Assembly: GCF_001665625.1 (NCBI RefSeq)
Contig: NZ_LZSY01000156.1
Span: 1 to 42,944, forward strand
Length of the DNA: 42,944 nt
DNA from: Mycolicibacterium peregrinum
GTDB lineage: Bacteria; Actinomycetota; Actinomycetes; Mycobacteriales; Mycobacteriaceae
Reading direction: 5' to 3'
The position numbers and the translations under genes are program-made. Within the stretch, counting starts at the first letter, position 1. Every line of letters starts with the position of its first letter. The notes beneath the pieces were generated by a model that was not told the DNA's origin, searched no databases, and was given only the letters and a program-made list of their open reading frames with translations. Shown in pieces: positions 39,659 through 42,944 of this stretch.

Positions 39659-39711
39659 ATTTTTGACCCCGTCGAAGATTCCGCACGTGCGGGTTCAGAT
39701 GCCGCCCGCAC
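39659..39711 (+). promoter_or_regulatory. norB leader with perfect palindrome and hairpin
   Basis: A TATTTT (39659-39664) may serve as -10. Downstream lies the perfect 12-bp palindrome CCGCACGTGCGG (39681-39692), possibly an operator. The second half of the palindrome can also pair with a later segment, GTGCGGG (39687-39693) with CCCGCAC (39705-39711), giving a 7-bp RNA stem 24 bases before the norB start. The two foldings exclude each other. Confidence 0.4.
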
Positions 39712-39735
39712 CCATGTGGTGGGGGGAGCAAGCGC

Positions 39736-42036
39736 ATGGCCGTCGAGGAGTCCACCAGCCAACCACTGATCGGCAAGGGCTGGGTTCAGGGCGTCGCCCT
39801 GGTGATGATCTTCGGCTTCTTCATCATGGGGCTGCTGGCCTACCGGACCTACACGGCATCGATGCCGATGCCCGACAAGGTGGTCACCGAATCCGGGCAG
39901 GTGGTCTTCACCGGCGACGAGATCACCCGCGGGCAGGAGCTCTTCCAGTCACGCGGCCTGCAGGAGTACGGGTCGATCGTCGGTCACGGTGCCTACCTCG
40001 GCCCCGACTACACCGCTGATTACTTGCGCCGGGCAACCGAAGATGTCGCCACCCAGCTGCGGGACGGGGGTATGGCCGACACCCACGACGCCGTCGTCAC
40101 CGAATTCCGGACCAACCGCTTCAACCCCGAGACCCGAACCCTGGTGTTCACCGGCCGACAGGCCGAGGCCTTCGACCGGATCACGCAGCACTATGCTGAA
40201 TTCTTCGGGGAGGACTCCACCAAACACGGGCTGCTCCCCCGGCTCATCACCGACCCTGCCGAGATTCACGACCTGACCGCGTTCTTCGCCTGGACCGCAT
40301 GGGCGTCGGCCGCTGACCGGCCCGGCCACAACTACAGCTACACCAACAACTGGCCCAGCGAACCCCGCGTCGACAACGGCCCCACCGCACAGCTCATCGT
40401 CTGGTCGACGCTCTCGTTGATCATGCTGCTCGGCGGGACCGGCATCATGTTTGCCGTCTACGGGCGGTGGAGTCAGAAGATCGGTTGGCACAGTGCCGAA
40501 GCCCCGATGCTGTCATTCCGCCAGCCTGGCGAAGTTCCGCTGACGCGTGCACAGCGGTCGACCATCTGGTTCTTCGCCATCGTGTCGCTGCTGTTCTTGG
40601 CCCAGGCCCTGCTCGGCGGCGCCGTACAGCACTACCGGGCCGACCTGTCGAACTTCTTCGGGCTCGACCTTGCCGCCATCCTGCCCTACAACCTGGCCCG
40701 CACCTGGCATCTGCAGCTGGCCCTGCTGTGGACCGCCGCGGCGTTCCTGGCGGGTGGAATTTTCTTGACCCCGTTCATCTCCCGGCGTGAGCCGCGACGG
40801 CAGCACTGGCTGTCCTACGGCTTGCTCGGTGCGGTGGTGATCGTCGTCGTCGGCTCACTGATCACCGAGGCGCTGTCGATCTACGGGATCGTCCCGTCGG
40901 GTTCACTGTTCTCGCAGCAATGGGAGTACCTGGATCTCCCGCGGCTGTGGCAGATCCTGTTGATCGTCGGCATGTTCTTGTGGATTGCGATCATCTGGCG
41001 CGGCATGAGGGCCCGGCTCAAAACCGAGTCCAAGTTGAACATGCCATGGGTGTTCTTCTTCTCGGGCCTGGCGATTCCGATGTTCTACGCGGTGGGCCTG
41101 CTCGCCGGCAGCGACACCCACCTGACGGTGGCCGACTTCTGGCGCTTCTGGGTGGTGCACCTGTGGGTCGAGGATTTCCTCGAACTGTTCACCACGGTGA
41201 TGGTGGCCTACATCTTCGTCATGCTCGGGGTGGTCAGTCAGCGCATCGCGCTCGGGGTGATCTTCCTCGACGTGATCCTGTATTCGGCAGGCGGCGTCAT
41301 CGGCACCATGCATCACCTGTATTTCTCCGGAACTCCGGTGGAACACATGGCCCTTGGCGCGTTCTTCTCCGCAGCCGAGGTGATCCCGTTGACGTTCCTC
41401 ACCGTGGAGGCATGGGCCTTCCTCCAATTGGGGTCCAGACAGACCACCGGAGATGCCAAACCTTTCCCGCACCGCTGGGCAGTGATGTTCCTCGTGGCAG
41501 TCGGCTTCTGGAACTTCGTGGGCGCCGGCATCTTCGGCTTCCTGATCAACCTGCCGATCGTGTCCTACTACCAGATCGGCACCGCGCTGACCGCCAATCA
41601 CGCTCACGCCGCGATGATGGGTGTGTACGGAATGCTCGCCGTAGGGCTGGCCATGTTCGCGTTCCGGTATGTGATTCCGGCCGACAAGTGGCCGGAGAAA
41701 TGGGCGCGAGTATCGTTCTGGTGCCTCAACATCGGCCTGGCCTGGATGGTGTTCGCCAGCCTGTTGCCGTTGGGTGTACTGCAGCTGTATCACTCGGTCA
41801 ACGAGGGCTACTTCGAGGCGCGCTCGCTGGGCTACATCACCCAGCCCGGTAACGCGGTGCTGGAGTGGCTCCGGTTGCCCGGTGATCTGATCTTCATCAT
41901 CGGCGGAGTAGTCCCGTTCGTCTGGATCGCCCTGCAGGCGGTGCGGCACTTCAAGTCCGGCCCGACCACCGACGAGATGCCCGAGAATCCGCTGTACACC
42001 GAGGTCAGCCCGACGCCCGTGCCGGAGGCGCGATGA
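39736..42036 (+). CDS. norB: Quinol-dependent nitric oxide reductase (qNOR)
   Basis: This 766-residue single-subunit nitric oxide reductase turns 2 NO into N2O with quinol electrons. It has one N-terminal helix, a periplasmic domain of about 200 residues (with ELFQSRGLQEYGSIVGHGAYLGPDY), then 12-13 helices of the heme-copper oxidase fold. The qNOR layout lacks the NorC partner. Likely heme and FeB ligands are H325 (WHLQ), H475 (VVHLWVEDF), H526-H527 (MHHLYF) and H622/H624 (NHAHAAMMG). It probably detoxifies NO. GGGGGGAG lies about 8 bases before ATG 39736. Its stop overlaps the next gene (ATGA), so a three-gene unit follows. Confidence 0.95.
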   Translation: MAVEESTSQPLIGKGWVQGVALVMIFGFFIMGLLAYRTYTASMPMPDKVVTESGQVVFTGDEITRGQELFQSRGLQEYGSIVGHGAYLGPDYTADYLRRATEDVATQLRDGGMADTHDAVVTEFRTNRFNPETRTLVFTGRQAEAFDRITQHYAEFFGEDSTKHGLLPRLITDPAEIHDLTAFFAWTAWASAADRPGHNYSYTNNWPSEPRVDNGPTAQLIVWSTLSLIMLLGGTGIMFAVYGRWSQKIGWHSAEAPMLSFRQPGEVPLTRAQRSTIWFFAIVSLLFLAQALLGGAVQHYRADLSNFFGLDLAAILPYNLARTWHLQLALLWTAAAFLAGGIFLTPFISRREPRRQHWLSYGLLGAVVIVVVGSLITEALSIYGIVPSGSLFSQQWEYLDLPRLWQILLIVGMFLWIAIIWRGMRARLKTESKLNMPWVFFFSGLAIPMFYAVGLLAGSDTHLTVADFWRFWVVHLWVEDFLELFTTVMVAYIFVMLGVVSQRIALGVIFLDVILYSAGGVIGTMHHLYFSGTPVEHMALGAFFSAAEVIPLTFLTVEAWAFLQLGSRQTTGDAKPFPHRWAVMFLVAVGFWNFVGAGIFGFLINLPIVSYYQIGTALTANHAHAAMMGVYGMLAVGLAMFAFRYVIPADKWPEKWARVSFWCLNIGLAWMVFASLLPLGVLQLYHSVNEGYFEARSLGYITQPGNAVLEWLRLPGDLIFIIGGVVPFVWIALQAVRHFKSGPTTDEMPENPLYTEVSPTPVPEAR

Positions 42037-42659
42037 GCCCTCCGAGCACCGCGGTGTGGCTGATGGCGGGGTACGCCCTGGCACTGGTCGCGGTGGCCTG
42101 GGGATTCGACATGATGGCGCGGCGCGCCTCGATGCGCGCGGCGCGTTGGCGCACTGGGCAATTCACCTATCACGCCGATCACGACGCCTGGATGTGCCCG
42201 CAGGACCAGTGGTTGTGGCCCACGTCCTTCGACCCGGCCAACCGGGTGATGAGGTACCGGGCGAAGCCGTCGGTGTGCAACAGCTGCCCGGTGAAGTCCA
42301 CTTGCACCAGCTCCGATCACGGCCGCGAGATCAGTCGGGAGGTCGATCCGTGGCCGTACTCGGAAGCCGGACAGTTTCACCGCGGGATCGCCTGCGCGGT
42401 GGCCGGATTGGCGCTGGTCATGGTGGCGGCGATGGCGATCGGGCAGCACGGTGCCGGTGATGTGGTCGTCCTGGTGGTGACGGCGACGGCCATCGTCGCC
42501 GCCGGTGTGCCACTGGCGCGCCACCTTTGGGCCAGCCCGGCCAACGCCCCCGACCATCTCCCGCACCGCACCGGTGAACAGGACATCACGGCCGTCAGCG
42601 TCGACCGGTTCACGACGAAGTGGGGCGGCGGCTGGGCCGACAGGAAGGAGACCCAGTGA
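42033..42659 (+). CDS. Membrane protein with a transposase-type zinc ribbon
   Basis: This 208-residue protein has transmembrane segments at about 8-26, 116-135 and 142-161. Between the first and second lies a soluble module with four cysteines: C55 in WMCPQD, and C82-x2-C85-x5-C91 in CNSCPVKSTC. It is flanked by MRYRAKPSV and SSDHGREISR. That pattern is very like the zinc ribbon near the C-terminus of IS1182-type DDE transposases (YRA...C-x2-CP-K..C). No DDE catalytic core is present. ATG 42033 overlaps the norB stop, and its own stop overlaps the SPFH gene (GTGA), so it is a fixed member of the NO-reductase operon. Its function is unknown. Metal or NO sensing at the membrane is a guess. Confidence 0.75.
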   Translation: MSPPSTAVWLMAGYALALVAVAWGFDMMARRASMRAARWRTGQFTYHADHDAWMCPQDQWLWPTSFDPANRVMRYRAKPSVCNSCPVKSTCTSSDHGREISREVDPWPYSEAGQFHRGIACAVAGLALVMVAAMAIGQHGAGDVVVLVVTATAIVAAGVPLARHLWASPANAPDHLPHRTGEQDITAVSVDRFTTKWGGGWADRKETQ

Positions 42660-42944
42660 CCGGATTGTGGTTCTTGCTCGCCGCGGCGGGGCTGATCGTA
42701 TTGGTGGCGTTCGCGTACTTCTCGCTGAAGGTGCTGCGCGAGTACGAGCGGGGCGTGGTGTTCCGGATGGGCCGGGCCCGCCCGCTGTACGGGCCCGGAC
42801 TGGTGGTCCTGCTGCCACTGGCCGATCGGATGGTTCGGGTCGATCAGCGGGTGGTGACGCTGACCATCCCGCCGCAGGAAGTGATCACCCGCGACAATGT
42901 GCCGGCCCGGGTCAACGCCGTCGTGATGTTCCAAGTCACCGATC
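42656..42944 (+). CDS. SPFH / stomatin-like protein (partial, runs off the window)
   Basis: The first 96 residues are present. A hydrophobic anchor (about 4-23) is followed by the stomatin start LREYERGVVFRMGRARPLYGPG, then RVDQRVVTLTIPPQEVITRDN and VPARVNAVVMFQVTD. Stomatins form large membrane-bound rings or scaffolds, often cotranscribed with proteases or membrane enzymes. GTG 42656 overlaps the previous stop, coupling it to the zinc-ribbon protein and norB. The 3' end lies beyond base 42944. Confidence 0.92.
   Translation, partial: MTGLWFLLAAAGLIVLVAFAYFSLKVLREYERGVVFRMGRARPLYGPGLVVLLPLADRMVRVDQRVVTLTIPPQEVITRDNVPARVNAVVMFQVTD

Noticed and set aside
40903..42084. 393-codon minus-strand open frame opposite norB
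   Set aside because: It mirrors the third-position bias of norB. The translation is His/Glu/Arg-rich and without domains.
42033..42659. Transposase fragment or insertion-sequence remnant
   Set aside because: Only the zinc-ribbon part resembles a transposase. It is flanked by proper membrane helices, has coupled starts and stops with neighbours, and shows no inverted repeats or target duplication.

Overview
The window is high-GC actinobacterial DNA, and its gene order is that of a mycobacterium, most likely a rapidly growing Mycolicibacterium. Most of it follows, in inverted orientation, the M. tuberculosis interval from about Rv1219c to Rv1175c: raaS, an ABC efflux pump, an Rv1216c-type membrane protein, glgC/glgM, DUF3117, tagA, gpgS, folP2, fadD6, LOG, dapE/dapD, fadD36, pruB/pruA/pruC, an aminotransferase, fdxC and fadH. 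This assignment rests on remembered gene order and recognisable protein motifs, not on a database search. No tRNA, rRNA, CRISPR array or insertion sequence was seen, and no gene-free stretch exceeds 300 bases.

Layout. 1-5521: a TetR-controlled ABC exporter operon, a tandem-duplicated integral membrane methyltransferase-like gene and a DUF4126 membrane protein. 5549-8027: divergent glgC and glgM for alpha-glucan synthesis. 8048-14489: DUF3117, tagA, a DivIVA-domain protein, a PepSY lipoprotein, gpgS-folP2, fadD6 and LOG. 14664-19561: an accessory-looking + strand block with TetR, STAS, a P-loop/repeat protein and two ESX (type VII)-like proteins. 19542-23741: an ABC-F ATPase with a long leader, an S4 RNA-binding protein, and dapE/dapD for lysine and diaminopimelate. 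23820-28033: a small secreted protein, a VOC protein, fadD36, a DUF309-NUDIX fusion and a 2OG-Fe(II) oxygenase. 28043-32296: the proline catabolic genes pruB and pruA with their divergent regulator. 32462-35802: a carotenoid cleavage oxygenase and a NarL-type two-component system. 35875-39606: an aminotransferase, ferredoxin fdxC and 2,4-dienoyl-CoA reductase. 39736-42944: a quinol-type nitric oxide reductase coupled to a membrane zinc-ribbon protein and a stomatin-like protein that runs off the edge.

Two sequence themes recur. First, at least thirteen genes have a TANNNT -10 hexamer ending 6-8 bases before the start codon, the arrangement expected for leaderless mRNAs. Three are divergent pairs (glgC/glgM, dapE/dapD, fadD36/NUDIX), the last with overlapping -10 boxes. 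Second, long imperfect palindromes lie in intergenic DNA. Three share the same outer arm (GAGCAGACGC / GCGTCTGCTC), and a fourth has an unrelated stem.

The best candidates for undescribed biology are: the qNOR / transposase-type zinc-ribbon membrane protein / SPFH operon; the two adjacent ESX-like proteins, one with a WxG and the other with a YxxxD motif; the DUF309-NUDIX fusion; a MerR-type 19-bp-spacer promoter on the 2OG oxygenase; and the dispersed palindrome family.
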